Origin: an uncultured Bdellovibrionales bacterium
GTDB lineage: Bacteria > Bdellovibrionota > FAC87 > UBA2466
DNA: 51,683 bases
Direction: 5' to 3'
NCBI GenBank assembly: GCA_937903155.1
Contig: CALCZU010000047.1
Location: 1 to 51,683, forward strand
Below the pieces are notes generated by a model. The model did not search any database, was not told the DNA's origin, and worked only from the letters and a program-made list of their open reading frames with translations. Positions within the stretch are counted from its first letter, which is position 1; each line of letters opens with the position of its first letter. The position numbers and the translations under genes were made by a program. Positions 8,003 through 16,803 of the stretch are shown piece by piece.

Positions 8003-9724
8003 CTACTTCGACAAACGTAAGACTCTGATGTCTGCGGAGTCTTCTTGCATCGCTCCTTGGGAGATTAAATCGTTTACGATTTTATCTTGGTCGGGGGTTT
8101 CAAAAACGTCCGTCCGAGTTTGATTGTAATAAAGTGATTTGACTTGGACGAACACATCGGGAGCTTGAGATTTTGATTTAAACGACTCCACACACTTCCC
8201 CATCCCTTCAGGACAACCTCCCCAAACGGTGTAAGTCCCGGGTCTCATCTTCGTCATTAAATACCCTGCCGGAAAATGCGGATAGAATGCAATTCTTCCC
8301 GTGTCACGCTCGCGATCTTTTTCAAGAAGTCGTGACATTTCCGTCCAGTATTGTTTTTTTCTCTCACTCGTATAAAGGCCTTTAAAAATTCCGTTTTGGA
8401 TGGGGCTTTTCAAAGTCTTTAAGGGATCGTCCATGAAGACGGTCGTGTCTTCTCGTAACGACATACAAAGGGTGAGGACAAGCGGTAAGTAGGAGAGAAA
8501 AAGCAAAGGACTTTCTGATTTTTCTGCTCGCATGAGTCTAACAAGCCAAAGTTGGGAAACTAAGGCCGCCGGAAAAAGTCCGAGCGCCGCATGAGGCAAT
8601 CCGTTATTGCTACTCCAAGCAAAAATAATTCCCGCGATCATTGATGGAATGCAAATCAGATTAAAAAGTTTCCAATCCTCCGCCGTTCGTGAGAGAAGCC
8701 AAAAGAAATAAATCCCCGCGACCGCGAATTCAATAATGTATCCCCGCTCCCCCGGTCCGCCTCGAGAGCTAGCATTTGAAAAAAATGCTAAGACTGGAAA
8801 CAGGATTCCCAAAATCAGGGTTAGAAACTGATTTTTCTTTTTTACCGAATACAAAAACGCCAGAATCCAAATCAAATGGAGAACTCGACAGCGGAATAAG
8901 CTGACCGCTTCTTCCATCAGCACAAGAATTTGATTTGCGTTCCACGCATGCCCCGAGCTGGAGCTAGCATTCGCAATGAATTGCGCCGAAGCGATAAAAT
9001 CTTTCACGCTGATTCCAAAACTTAGAAACATCACAATGGGCACGAGGACAGCGCCCATAAAATAATAAAACGGTGAGCCAATTCCATTCTTTTTCCAAAA
9101 GTAAATGCCTAAAGGCACGAAGGTAAGAACCAAACTGGGATATGCGAAAACTCCCAATCCTTGAAAGAGCCCTAATCCAAAATAAAAAATCGAGTGTCTG
9201 GGCATTTCCGGAGAGGGTGCGAGTCGTGAGGAAAAAAATGCAAAAGTGAGAAAACCAATCGCCAAAGGATTGTAACCAAGCGCAAAAATTTTAAAGGGCA
9301 CAAAAACCCAAGCCACTAACGCGATGAGAACGCGTACCCGATTGGGGACGAGGTCTTTCAAACAGTAATAAATCGAAAATGCGACCAGGCCTGAGAAAAA
9401 AAGATAGAGATAGCGACCGAAAATCACGGTGCCGTCAGTGTGACCACTAATCAGCCAAAAACATTTTAAAACTGGATAAAGGATTAAAGACGAAAGTTGA
9501 TAGACAAAAAAATCGTCTCGAAAGGGTTGGTCCCCGAGAAAGAATCGGTAAGGGGCCGCATAGGTCAACGCCTCGTCCGTAAAATCAACCCCGTATTTCA
9601 CCCGCCAAATAAGAAAAAGCGCAACGCCTAAGACCGCTGACAAACAAAACGCTAACTCTAAGTTCTTTACCCGACTCTTCAGGAAATGAGATATCAAGTT
9701 GAGCTTGCCTTTCCGGTGATACAA
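8003..9724 (-). CDS. Polytopic membrane GT-C-type glycosyltransferase-like protein (paralogue)
   Basis: A 573-residue paralogue of the protein at 702-2348. After the first helix comes VDFTDEALTYAAPYRF, and the C-terminal domain has FYPHFPAGYLMTKMRPG, each matching the first protein. About ten hydrophobic segments fill the middle. Two possible starts are TTG at 9724 and TTG at 9697, the latter with AAAGG just upstream; no ATG is near. The stop codon lies inside the target duplication of the 90-bp element. As with its paralogue, transfer of a lipid-linked sugar outside the inner membrane is inferred, not shown. Confidence 0.62.
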   Translation of the reverse strand: MYHRKGKLNLISHFLKSRVKNLELAFCLSAVLGVALFLIWRVKYGVDFTDEALTYAAPYRFFLGDQPFRDDFFVYQLSSLILYPVLKCFWLISGHTDGTVIFGRYLYLFFSGLVAFSIYYCLKDLVPNRVRVLIALVAWVFVPFKIFALGYNPLAIGFLTFAFFSSRLAPSPEMPRHSIFYFGLGLFQGLGVFAYPSLVLTFVPLGIYFWKKNGIGSPFYYFMGAVLVPIVMFLSFGISVKDFIASAQFIANASSSSGHAWNANQILVLMEEAVSLFRCRVLHLIWILAFLYSVKKKNQFLTLILGILFPVLAFFSNASSRGGPGERGYIIEFAVAGIYFFWLLSRTAEDWKLFNLICIPSMIAGIIFAWSSNNGLPHAALGLFPAALVSQLWLVRLMRAEKSESPLLFLSYLPLVLTLCMSLREDTTVFMDDPLKTLKSPIQNGIFKGLYTSERKKQYWTEMSRLLEKDRERDTGRIAFYPHFPAGYLMTKMRPGTYTVWGGCPEGMGKCVESFKSKSQAPDVFVQVKSLYYNQTRTDVFETPDQDKIVNDLISQGAMQEDSADIRVLRLSK

Positions 9725-9787
9725 ATATGCTATTCCACATCATTGACTAACTCAAGTTGGGGGACCTGGCGGCTTCGACCATCCGGT

Positions 9788-9817
9788 TTGATTTTATGTT
9801 CGTTTGTGTCATATACT
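9788..9817 (+). promoter_or_regulatory. Sigma-70-like promoter of the lemA operon
   Basis: TTGATT (9788-9793) and TATACT (9812-9817) are separated by 18 bases, and lie 25 bases before the lemA start with its own GAAGGAG site. Good match to a vegetative promoter by eye. Confidence 0.55.
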
Positions 9818-9842
9818 TTCTTCTTACACTGAAGGAGTGCGA

Positions 9843-10424
9843 ATGAGAGCCCTAGTAAAATTGAGTTTAGTTTTTTCCCTGATTTTTTTCTCCGGTTGCG
9901 GTTACAACAGTTTGCAATCGCTCGATGAGGAAGTGAAAGCCGCTTGGAGTGAAGTCGATAACCAGTACCAACGTCGAAATGACTTAATCCCAAACCTTGT
10001 CGAAACCGTGAAAGGTTACGCCAAACAAGAGCGAGAAACCCTTGAAGCGGTTGTCAAAGCCCGTTCCGAAGCGACTCAAACCAATTTAAAAGCAGATAAT
10101 CTTTCAGATCCCGCGGCGTTTAAGCGCTTTCAGGATGCTCAAAGTAATTTAAGCTCTTCTCTCTCACGACTTTTAGTCGTAGTCGAAAAATATCCCGACT
10201 TAAAATCGAATGAAAACTTCAGAGATCTCCAAGCCCAGCTTGAAGGAACGGAGAATCGGATTGCGGTTGCTCGAAAAAGATACATCGACAAGGTTGCACA
10301 ATATAATACCCAGATTCGATCCTTTCCTACGAATCTTACCGCGAATTATCTTCTCCACTTAAAAACCCGAGAGGCTTTTACCGTCGCTGAAAGCGTAAAA
10401 GCCAATCCTCAGGTGAAGTTTTGA
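9843..10424 (+). CDS. lemA: LemA family lipoprotein
   Basis: A 193-residue protein with an N-terminal signal ending in a lipobox-like FFSGC, followed by the LemA helical region: LDEEVKAAWSEVDNQYQRR, DLIPNLVETVKGYA, ERETLEAVVKAR and ENRIAVARKRY. LemA proteins are membrane-anchored helical bundles of unclear function, commonly next to TPM-domain proteins, as here. GAAGGAG lies five bases before the ATG at 9843. The stop overlaps the TTG start of the next gene (TTGA), so it is the first gene of a three-gene operon. Confidence 0.92.
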   Translation: MRALVKLSLVFSLIFFSGCGYNSLQSLDEEVKAAWSEVDNQYQRRNDLIPNLVETVKGYAKQERETLEAVVKARSEATQTNLKADNLSDPAAFKRFQDAQSNLSSSLSRLLVVVEKYPDLKSNENFRDLQAQLEGTENRIAVARKRYIDKVAQYNTQIRSFPTNLTANYLLHLKTREAFTVAESVKANPQVKF

Positions 10425-11143
10425 GATTTTTCTTTGCACTCGCTTTGCTCCAATGTTTGACCGCAGGGGCGATCCAAGTGCCCACCCTCTCGGGGCCCGT
10501 GGTAGACGAAGTTGGGCTTTTTTCCCAGTCTGACAAAAGCACCATTGAAAATTCGCTCGTCGAATTTAAGAAGAAAAACAACGCACAGATGACCGTTCTC
10601 GTTCCCCAATCCCTCCAAGGGTTGGAGATCGAATCGTACTCACTCGAAGTGGCAGAAAAATGGGGAATGGGAAAGAAAGGTGAAGATCGAGGGCTGCTCC
10701 TGGTCATCGCCCCTGCCGAACGGCGGATGCGCCTCGAAGTGGGATACGGTCTCGAAGGAGACATTCCCGACGCGATTTCTAAACGCATGCTCGCCGAGAT
10801 TTTAAAACCCGCAATGCGCGCCCAGCAGCCTGCTCAAGGCGTTCTCAAACTCATCCAATATGCCGAAACCCGAATTCAAAAAACTTCAGGCGCGGAGATC
10901 CTGCCAGAAGAGGCCCCTCAGCGAAATCCGGGTTCGAAAGTCACACTCCTTTTACTCCTCGTCGTCATTATTTTTATGTTTATCCGTTCCTTTTTCTTTC
11001 CACGTTTTCCTGGCGGTGGCTTCGGCGGTGGAGGCTGGGGCGGCGGTGGCTTTGGGGGCGGCGGCGGTTTTGGCGGCGGAAGCGGTGGCTGGAGTGGTGG
11101 GGGGGGCGGCTTCGGGGGCGGAGGCGCTTCAGATAGATGGTAG
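10421..11143 (+). CDS. TPM domain protein, YgcG family, with glycine-rich tail
   Basis: A 240-residue protein with a signal peptide (residues 1-17) and a TPM domain at about 22-155 (VDEVGLFSQSDKSTIE, QMTVLVPQSL, EKWGMGKKGEDRGLLLVIAP, RLEVGYGLEGDIPDA). One transmembrane segment follows at about 174-190, and a tail of roughly 45 residues is almost all glycine with a few F, W and S. This is the standard YgcG layout. The TTG start overlaps the lemA stop. The family is linked to membrane protein quality control and stress; its exact role here is unknown. Confidence 0.88.
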   Translation: MRFFFALALLQCLTAGAIQVPTLSGPVVDEVGLFSQSDKSTIENSLVEFKKKNNAQMTVLVPQSLQGLEIESYSLEVAEKWGMGKKGEDRGLLLVIAPAERRMRLEVGYGLEGDIPDAISKRMLAEILKPAMRAQQPAQGVLKLIQYAETRIQKTSGAEILPEEAPQRNPGSKVTLLLLLVVIIFMFIRSFFFPRFPGGGFGGGGWGGGGFGGGGGFGGGSGGWSGGGGGFGGGGASDRW

Positions 11144-11155
11144 AGGACAGACATT

Positions 11156-11782
11156 ATGAAGAGACTTTTTAAAGAAGATGAGCTTAAAAAGATAGAGGCC
11201 CAAATTCAAACATCGGAGTCTCTGTTTTCGGGACAGATTGTGGTCTTGTCGGTGCAGAAAAGTGATCCCTATACTTCAGCGAGGCTTCGATTAGGATTTA
11301 TCGGAATCGTCAGTGGATCTCTTCTGTATCTTCTTTCAACCAAAAACTTTGAACCCTCGATTGACGCCCTCTTAGCATCTCAGTTTTTTGGCTTTGTCGT
11401 CCTCTATGCCATTGGACGTTGGTCGTTTGCGATTCGAAAATTTATCCCTGCCTCGGTTTTAAATTTACGAGTGCACCGTGCGGCCTTTGCCGAGTTTGTC
11501 GAGCGAGGAGTACATTCGACCGAAAATAATAATGGCGTCTTAATCTATCTTTCTGAATCCGAGCGACGGGTGCAGATTGTCGCCGATACCAATGCTCATA
11601 AAGCTTTAGGCGAAACCGTTTGGGTTCACGAGGCGCGAAAGATCGTCGAAGGAATTAAAGCCGGTAAAGCCGTCAACGCCGTTTGCCACAGCATTGAGTC
11701 CTTAGCTTCGCAGCTTCAAAAGCATTTTCCAGCAACGGCACTTGATAAAAATGAAATCTCGAATCAAGTTTTGGTGGAATAG
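11156..11782 (+). CDS. Second TPM domain protein of the lemA operon
   Basis: A 208-residue protein 12 bases after the YgcG-like gene. It has two central hydrophobic segments (about 45-65 and 77-93) and C-terminal TPM-like sequence (NGVLIYLSESERRVQIVAD, WVHEARKIVEGIKAGKAV), without signal peptide or glycine tail. LemA with a secreted TPM protein and a membrane TPM protein is a recurrent trio. It meets the next gene tail to tail only four bases later. Confidence 0.8.
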   Translation: MKRLFKEDELKKIEAQIQTSESLFSGQIVVLSVQKSDPYTSARLRLGFIGIVSGSLLYLLSTKNFEPSIDALLASQFFGFVVLYAIGRWSFAIRKFIPASVLNLRVHRAAFAEFVERGVHSTENNNGVLIYLSESERRVQIVADTNAHKALGETVWVHEARKIVEGIKAGKAVNAVCHSIESLASQLQKHFPATALDKNEISNQVLVE

Positions 11783-11786
11783 AACG

Positions 11787-12950
11787 TTAGGTATTTAGAT
11801 AGTCGCGCACTTCGAGTTTGTAATACTCTCGCCAGAAGTCGAGATATTTGGGATTTGCTTGGGAAATATCTTTTTTATCGAGAAAAAATCTTTCGAAAGA
11901 GCGGGCTAATATCACGTAATCCCGGCGTCCCTCACCTTGATTCTTTAGGCATGGAAAATAAGCGCAAGGTAAGAAGCCTGCTTCAGTGATACACTCGATT
12001 CCCCAGGTGTCTGCCGCATCGTTAATCACTTCGACGTAGTTAATATTTTCTTTCGCAAGCATGAGTGAAACTTTTTTGTAGAGTTCTGTCGGATTCACCG
12101 AGAAATCCATCCGCTCGGCAATAATCGTCGCCATGTGTGAGTCTTTCATTGCCTTCACGTAAATTTCAACCTTGCCATCCGCATCGGTAATTAAGGTATT
12201 TGGTTTCGAAAAGGGATAAAAATGGATCGCAAGCGACTTTCGTTCTTCTAATTTCTGGTAACGTCGCGAAACAAATTGAGGCGCGTAGATCAGCTCCAAA
12301 GGCGGCAATGGAGAATATTCCATCGCGCCGAATTTAGTATGAGTCGAAACTTCGAGATCTGGTAACCCGCACTCTTTGCGCGCGAGCTCGTAGAAAGGCT
12401 TCACGATCGGATGCAGAGAAAAATCTTGGTACCGTCTTTCAGATAGAACATCTTCGAAAAATAGAGCCGTCAGCCCATTGACCGAGGATTGCTCGTGAAC
12501 GGGCGAAACCGGAAACACGCCTAAGATCTTAAAACCCATTTTTAGGATCACTTCTTGTTGTTCTAACGTAAAGGTTCGAGTGGTAACGTAAAGAACTTCG
12601 ATATTTCTCTTCTGGTCTTTCAGATATCTCACTAGAAGGGGCAGGCCTTCTCTTAAGAGCCTCTCCCAATCATCCCACCCCGGATCGATGTAGAGACGGT
12701 TGATCTTCGCTAGGCGATTTTCGCGGTCGATAAGCATCGAAAAGACCGCAAGTAATTCTCCTTTTCGCTCAGCCACTATCCATACCGAATTCTGAGACTG
12801 AATGAACTCGAGCAAAGTACTGCAATTTAAAAAAACGCTGTCCTTTTGCCCAGCAATCGAACCAATTTGATAGAGCTTCATCAATGGAAACACATCGCGA
12901 GCTTCCGCTAACCTATAATAGACATCGCCTATCAGATTGACGGGATTCAA
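11787..12950 (-). CDS. GNAT-like protein, two acyltransferase-like halves (last gene of LuxC/LuxE operon)
   Basis: A 387-residue protein. The N-terminal half looks like a GNAT fold (WIVAERKGELLAVFSMLID, KINRLYIDPGWDD, ILKMGFKILGVFP). The C-terminal half has YVEVINDAADTWGIECITEAGFLPCAYFP, an arrangement echoed in the C-terminal part of the protein at 17922-19394 (EQPGLGNLYDILSSNGFFVSGFVP). The TTG start overlaps the stop of the MFS gene (TTGA), so it belongs to the operon. It may modify the small product or a protein of the pathway; acyl-CoA binding residues were not pinned down. Confidence 0.55.
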   Translation of the reverse strand: MNPVNLIGDVYYRLAEARDVFPLMKLYQIGSIAGQKDSVFLNCSTLLEFIQSQNSVWIVAERKGELLAVFSMLIDRENRLAKINRLYIDPGWDDWERLLREGLPLLVRYLKDQKRNIEVLYVTTRTFTLEQQEVILKMGFKILGVFPVSPVHEQSSVNGLTALFFEDVLSERRYQDFSLHPIVKPFYELARKECGLPDLEVSTHTKFGAMEYSPLPPLELIYAPQFVSRRYQKLEERKSLAIHFYPFSKPNTLITDADGKVEIYVKAMKDSHMATIIAERMDFSVNPTELYKKVSLMLAKENINYVEVINDAADTWGIECITEAGFLPCAYFPCLKNQGEGRRDYVILARSFERFFLDKKDISQANPKYLDFWREYYKLEVRDYLNT

Positions 12951-14161
12951 ACGGCCACCTCTGACTCTGTCAGAGTCTGCGAGGGAGACAGGCTAAAGAA
13001 AAACGCGCTCAAGCCCAGTACGCCGAATCCTTGAATTAAGCAAACATGCGTAATCGAGATGTAGTCTGTCAACGCTCCAAACAGGAAGTAGCTAATTGGG
13101 AAAGTGAAACTAATTGCCGCCTGCAAAAGACTAAAAAAGCGCCCCTTCAATTCGTTGGGAACAATCGATTGAAAATATGCCATGACTTTCACGTTATTCA
13201 CTCCCAATGCAATGCCGATCGTCAGAAGCGAGGCAGAATAAACAATAGGATGCGCAATCAAGCCGGGAATCGAAAGCCCAATTCCAAAGAAGGCAACGCA
13301 AATCGCGATGAGACTTGTCTGTGAAATTTTTGGGTGAACCAATTTAGAAAGAAATGCTCCTGCAATCAACCCCATCCACACCGAGGCCTCTAAAAAACCT
13401 AAAAGGTGCGCATCTCCCATGAGAACTTTTCTGGTATAGATGGGAAGAATGACTAGGACCGGACTTCCAAAAAAATTCGTCAAGGCGAAACCTAAAAGTA
13501 GTTTTTTCACAAACGGCATGGATTGAAGCACTTCCCAGCCCGACTCTTGCGAAGGAGTCTCCGTGGATTTCAAAGTCTTGAATTGAGCAAAAGACGTACA
13601 ACTCGAAGAGATTAAATAACCAAAAGCTGCGAACCCAATGGTTCCAGAAACTCCCATAGACTGAATCAAAAGCGCTCCCAATACCGCACCCGAAAAATTC
13701 GCAATAGATTGGGTCGTCGTAATCAGAGCTACCGCAGTTTCCGCATCCGTATCCGCAACGACTTCAGGGATCGACTTGTTTAAAGTCGGGTCAATAAAGG
13801 CCTGTAAAATCGCCGCACAAAACCCCACCGCAAAAACGGCGTAAGGAGAAAAGAACGAGAATTTTAAAAGAAGCGCTACCGAAAATAGCAAGAGAGAGGC
13901 TAGCACATCACTTCGAATGAGAATCATTCGACTCGAATGCGACTCAATACTTTTTCCAATTTGTTTCACAAAGAGGATTGAAGGGAGCGCGCAGGCAACC
14001 ATGAAGAGTCCCATAAAGACCCCCGTTCCTTCAGTTAAGCTCGAGAGAAGCCACCAAATCAGAGCGATTTGGTACATGCGGCTTCCCGTTTGACTTAAGA
14101 CCTGCCCTATCCACACTAAGCCAAAGTTGGGATTTCTTTTAAAAAAACTAAAAGCGTTCAT
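12947..14161 (-). CDS. MFS transporter (drug/siderophore exporter-like)
   Basis: A 404-residue membrane protein with about twelve hydrophobic segments, starting NFGLVWIGQVLSQTGSRMYQIA, typical of the MFS_3/EntS-like group of exporters. The central loop (about 185-205) is polar. The ATG at 14161 overlaps the 3' end of the LuxC-fusion gene by 14 bases and its stop overlaps the GNAT-like gene. Position in an activation/reduction operon suggests export of the pathway product. Confidence 0.8.
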   Translation of the reverse strand: MNAFSFFKRNPNFGLVWIGQVLSQTGSRMYQIALIWWLLSSLTEGTGVFMGLFMVACALPSILFVKQIGKSIESHSSRMILIRSDVLASLLLFSVALLLKFSFFSPYAVFAVGFCAAILQAFIDPTLNKSIPEVVADTDAETAVALITTTQSIANFSGAVLGALLIQSMGVSGTIGFAAFGYLISSSCTSFAQFKTLKSTETPSQESGWEVLQSMPFVKKLLLGFALTNFFGSPVLVILPIYTRKVLMGDAHLLGFLEASVWMGLIAGAFLSKLVHPKISQTSLIAICVAFFGIGLSIPGLIAHPIVYSASLLTIGIALGVNNVKVMAYFQSIVPNELKGRFFSLLQAAISFTFPISYFLFGALTDYISITHVCLIQGFGVLGLSAFFFSLSPSQTLTESEVAV

Positions 14162-16796
14162 CGATCATGAGCCTTACTTTTCCGGTGCGTGGATTTCTAG
14201 GAAGTGCAAATGGAGGAACCACTTCGAAAGTGACCGACGCGAGATAGCCTTCCTCCACCCTTTTCTTTAAGACGGGAAGATTCGCATAGACTTGCGACTC
14301 GAGTTCGCGCGCGAGCATCGCAGCATCTCCCTCAGCTTCGACTCGGACAATGAGACTTTCCCCACTCGCATCGGCACGAGTAACAAGTTGAAGCACTGAA
14401 AACGAGAAATCCTTTAAAGACTTTAAAAGATCCGAATAACGAAAATTCATCATGCCCACGCAAACCGTATCATCGCTTCTTCCTAAATATTCAAAAACAC
14501 GGTTCGTCCGACCGCAGCTGCAAGGGCCTTCAACCCAACGGCCTTTGTCGCCAATTTCATAGCGAATCAGAGGGTAATTTTTTTTGCGTAAGCTCGTAAT
14601 TAAGATTTTACCTTCTTCATCGCCCGAAACCTCCTGACCTGCTTCGTCCACAATCTCGACAAAGTTGAAGTCATCCACGGTGTGATGAAGGTTTCCAGAC
14701 AACTTTTCGCATTGAAACGCGTAGTGTCCCCCGTCATTTGCGCCGATGATGGAAGCGATTCGGCGAATCCCGACTTTTTCCGTCAGCCAAGCCCTATCAT
14801 GCGGAGTCAATGGTGTTCCGCCATAGATCATTTTTTCAATCGTAAAGCTGGGATCTAAAGCAAGGACTTGTTGAAAAAGTGGAATTAAAGTCGTCGGCAT
14901 TCCTTCAACGACATTGACTCGAAACTCTTTCCACGTTTTTAAAAAGACTTCTGGGCTGACTTGTCCTGCAAAGGCAAAGCTCATTGCACCCGCGCGAAAA
15001 TTGATATGATCGAAAGAAACGAAACTGCCATACATATCGCCTGCAAACATGCAGTTTGCGACTCGATCACCTGGCCTTAAACCACAGTTTCTTAAAACTC
15101 GTACCGCTTCAGAAACTAACGTTTCCCAGTCTTCACCATCGAAAACGCTGAATTTAGGTTCTCCAGTCGATCCCCCACTTCTTGCGACGTAGCCTCCCAC
15201 AGGAAACTGGCTTGCAAGCCCTCGTCCCAATGCGGATTTCGGGGGAATGTTTTTATCCAGAAGGTCTCGCGCTAACAAAGGAAGTTTCTTAATTTCTTCA
15301 ATCGACGTCGGACGAGATTCATTAAAAACTTCTTTATAAAAATCGGTGCGAGCGGCCGTATCCATCAAAGAGCGAAATTTTTCATCTAAAAGCGATTTCC
15401 GCTCTGCCTCCGAAAGACAATCGATAGGATGGTGTTCGGTTGATGGAAGATTCAGTCTCGTAAACACAGTATTTCCAAACTGCGGCAAATCAAATAGTCC
15501 ATCATGAGGATCGTCTATCTCGCCGCCGAACATCCCGCCCATTTCTAAAATTCGAAGAACCCCTTCAGAGAGAAGGAGTCGAGAGACCTCGCCCTTTTCT
15601 TTTTGGGATGCGGAAAGACCAACCGTTTGGAGATAGCCACGCATTTCCTTAAGTTGGCTTGTCACTTCTTCCCATTGATCAAAGGGAACAAGTTTGATTG
15701 TACGGTGGAGAGGTGAAGGTTCAAGATGCGTTTCCTTTTTGACGATTACCGTCCAGTCGACATTCGAGAGAGAAGAATAACAGGCGCCTTCGCCTCTTGC
15801 GTGTGCCACTTCTGCAACACTCCGCCACTTTTGAATTTCAACGGCCGAATTGGGATCGAGACTTCCCGCCGGTAATTCCTTCGCCCTTCCTCGCAATTTA
15901 TCCGCTAAGACGGGTGCGAGCAAAAGCGCTTTCTCCATCGATTCGACAAAGCAAACTTGAGGCGCTGTACAAGCGTTCTGATCCCAGATCGCAAGTTCTA
16001 ATGACAACTTGTCTGCGACTGTTTCAATTCCCTGTTCCACTAAACCCGCCGCCGTAACGATGGCAAAACTAAAGCGCGGTCCATACAAAATGATTCGGGT
16101 CCGTGCCGGCAAACCGTTTCGATAGGCTTTGACCGCTTCTTCCCCGCCCCAGACCAAAATTCCATCGACGCGTTTTTTAAATTCTTCGATCACTTCTTTT
16201 TCAGACGAGGGGTAATCAATCACCGCGAGGGACTCGGTCAAAATGCCTTCGGGGTCGCACTCTCGAAGCGACTCGATAAAACGCGGCAGAAAACTCGTCT
16301 CGGATGACGACATTTTCAGAATCGTGACATTTCCGGTGATCCAACCTTCAATGAGCGAACCCACGGCCACAAGAAACACGTTTCCCGAAAGAATATGTAG
16401 AACCGTTCCCAAAGGCTGAAAAAGACTCGAGGTCCCAGTCTTGGGATCAAACGTCCACTGAGTCCTGGATAAGCCTTTTAATTCATTTTTAAGTTTTCGT
16501 TCTAAAAGTGCAGGGTCAAAAACATTTGCGAGCTCTTCGAGTGCCAGCACAATCATTTCTTTTGAAAATCCCGTCACTGCAGGCAATTCGTTTAGAAGCT
16601 CCTGGCGATAGATGTATTCGGGATTGCTCCAAAGTTTTTGCAGTTCTCCACACACCCTTAAAATCTTGTCTTGAGGATAGCTGCGAATACTCTTTTGTTT
16701 GGAATCCGCGAGATTACAAATCCGAACGACATCTTGTCGGGTCAAAGAGGCTGAAGTTTCTTCCCAATTGCCAAAAATAAAACGTTTCTTCTGCAT
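14148..16796 (-). CDS. LuxC-type acyl-CoA/acyl reductase fused to PaaK-like adenylate-forming domain
   Basis: An 882-residue two-domain protein. Residues 1-450 match LuxC, the NADPH-dependent reductase that turns a thioester-bound acyl group into an aldehyde: GNVFLVAVGSL near 138-149, VWGGEEAV near 215-222, and WDQNACTAPQ with likely nucleophile C276. Residues 455-882 match PaaK/LuxE-type AMP ligases: ARSGGSTGEPKFS (538-550, phosphate loop), YGGTPLTPHDRAW, IRYEIGDKG and CSCGRTNRVFEYLGR. Reductase and ligase on one chain imply direct hand-over from activated carboxylate to aldehyde. GAGGG precedes the ATG; the LuxE gene ends seven bases upstream. Confidence 0.87.
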   Translation of the reverse strand: MQKKRFIFGNWEETSASLTRQDVVRICNLADSKQKSIRSYPQDKILRVCGELQKLWSNPEYIYRQELLNELPAVTGFSKEMIVLALEELANVFDPALLERKLKNELKGLSRTQWTFDPKTGTSSLFQPLGTVLHILSGNVFLVAVGSLIEGWITGNVTILKMSSSETSFLPRFIESLRECDPEGILTESLAVIDYPSSEKEVIEEFKKRVDGILVWGGEEAVKAYRNGLPARTRIILYGPRFSFAIVTAAGLVEQGIETVADKLSLELAIWDQNACTAPQVCFVESMEKALLLAPVLADKLRGRAKELPAGSLDPNSAVEIQKWRSVAEVAHARGEGACYSSLSNVDWTVIVKKETHLEPSPLHRTIKLVPFDQWEEVTSQLKEMRGYLQTVGLSASQKEKGEVSRLLLSEGVLRILEMGGMFGGEIDDPHDGLFDLPQFGNTVFTRLNLPSTEHHPIDCLSEAERKSLLDEKFRSLMDTAARTDFYKEVFNESRPTSIEEIKKLPLLARDLLDKNIPPKSALGRGLASQFPVGGYVARSGGSTGEPKFSVFDGEDWETLVSEAVRVLRNCGLRPGDRVANCMFAGDMYGSFVSFDHINFRAGAMSFAFAGQVSPEVFLKTWKEFRVNVVEGMPTTLIPLFQQVLALDPSFTIEKMIYGGTPLTPHDRAWLTEKVGIRRIASIIGANDGGHYAFQCEKLSGNLHHTVDDFNFVEIVDEAGQEVSGDEEGKILITSLRKKNYPLIRYEIGDKGRWVEGPCSCGRTNRVFEYLGRSDDTVCVGMMNFRYSDLLKSLKDFSFSVLQLVTRADASGESLIVRVEAEGDAAMLARELESQVYANLPVLKKRVEEGYLASVTFEVVPPFALPRNPRTGKVRLMIDERF

Positions 16797-16803
16797 AAAA
16801 CCC

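Noticed and set aside
10918..11154. Proline-rich minus-strand frame of 78 codons
   Set aside because: It is the complement of the glycine-rich tail of the YgcG-like gene; GGN repeats read as proline on the other strand.
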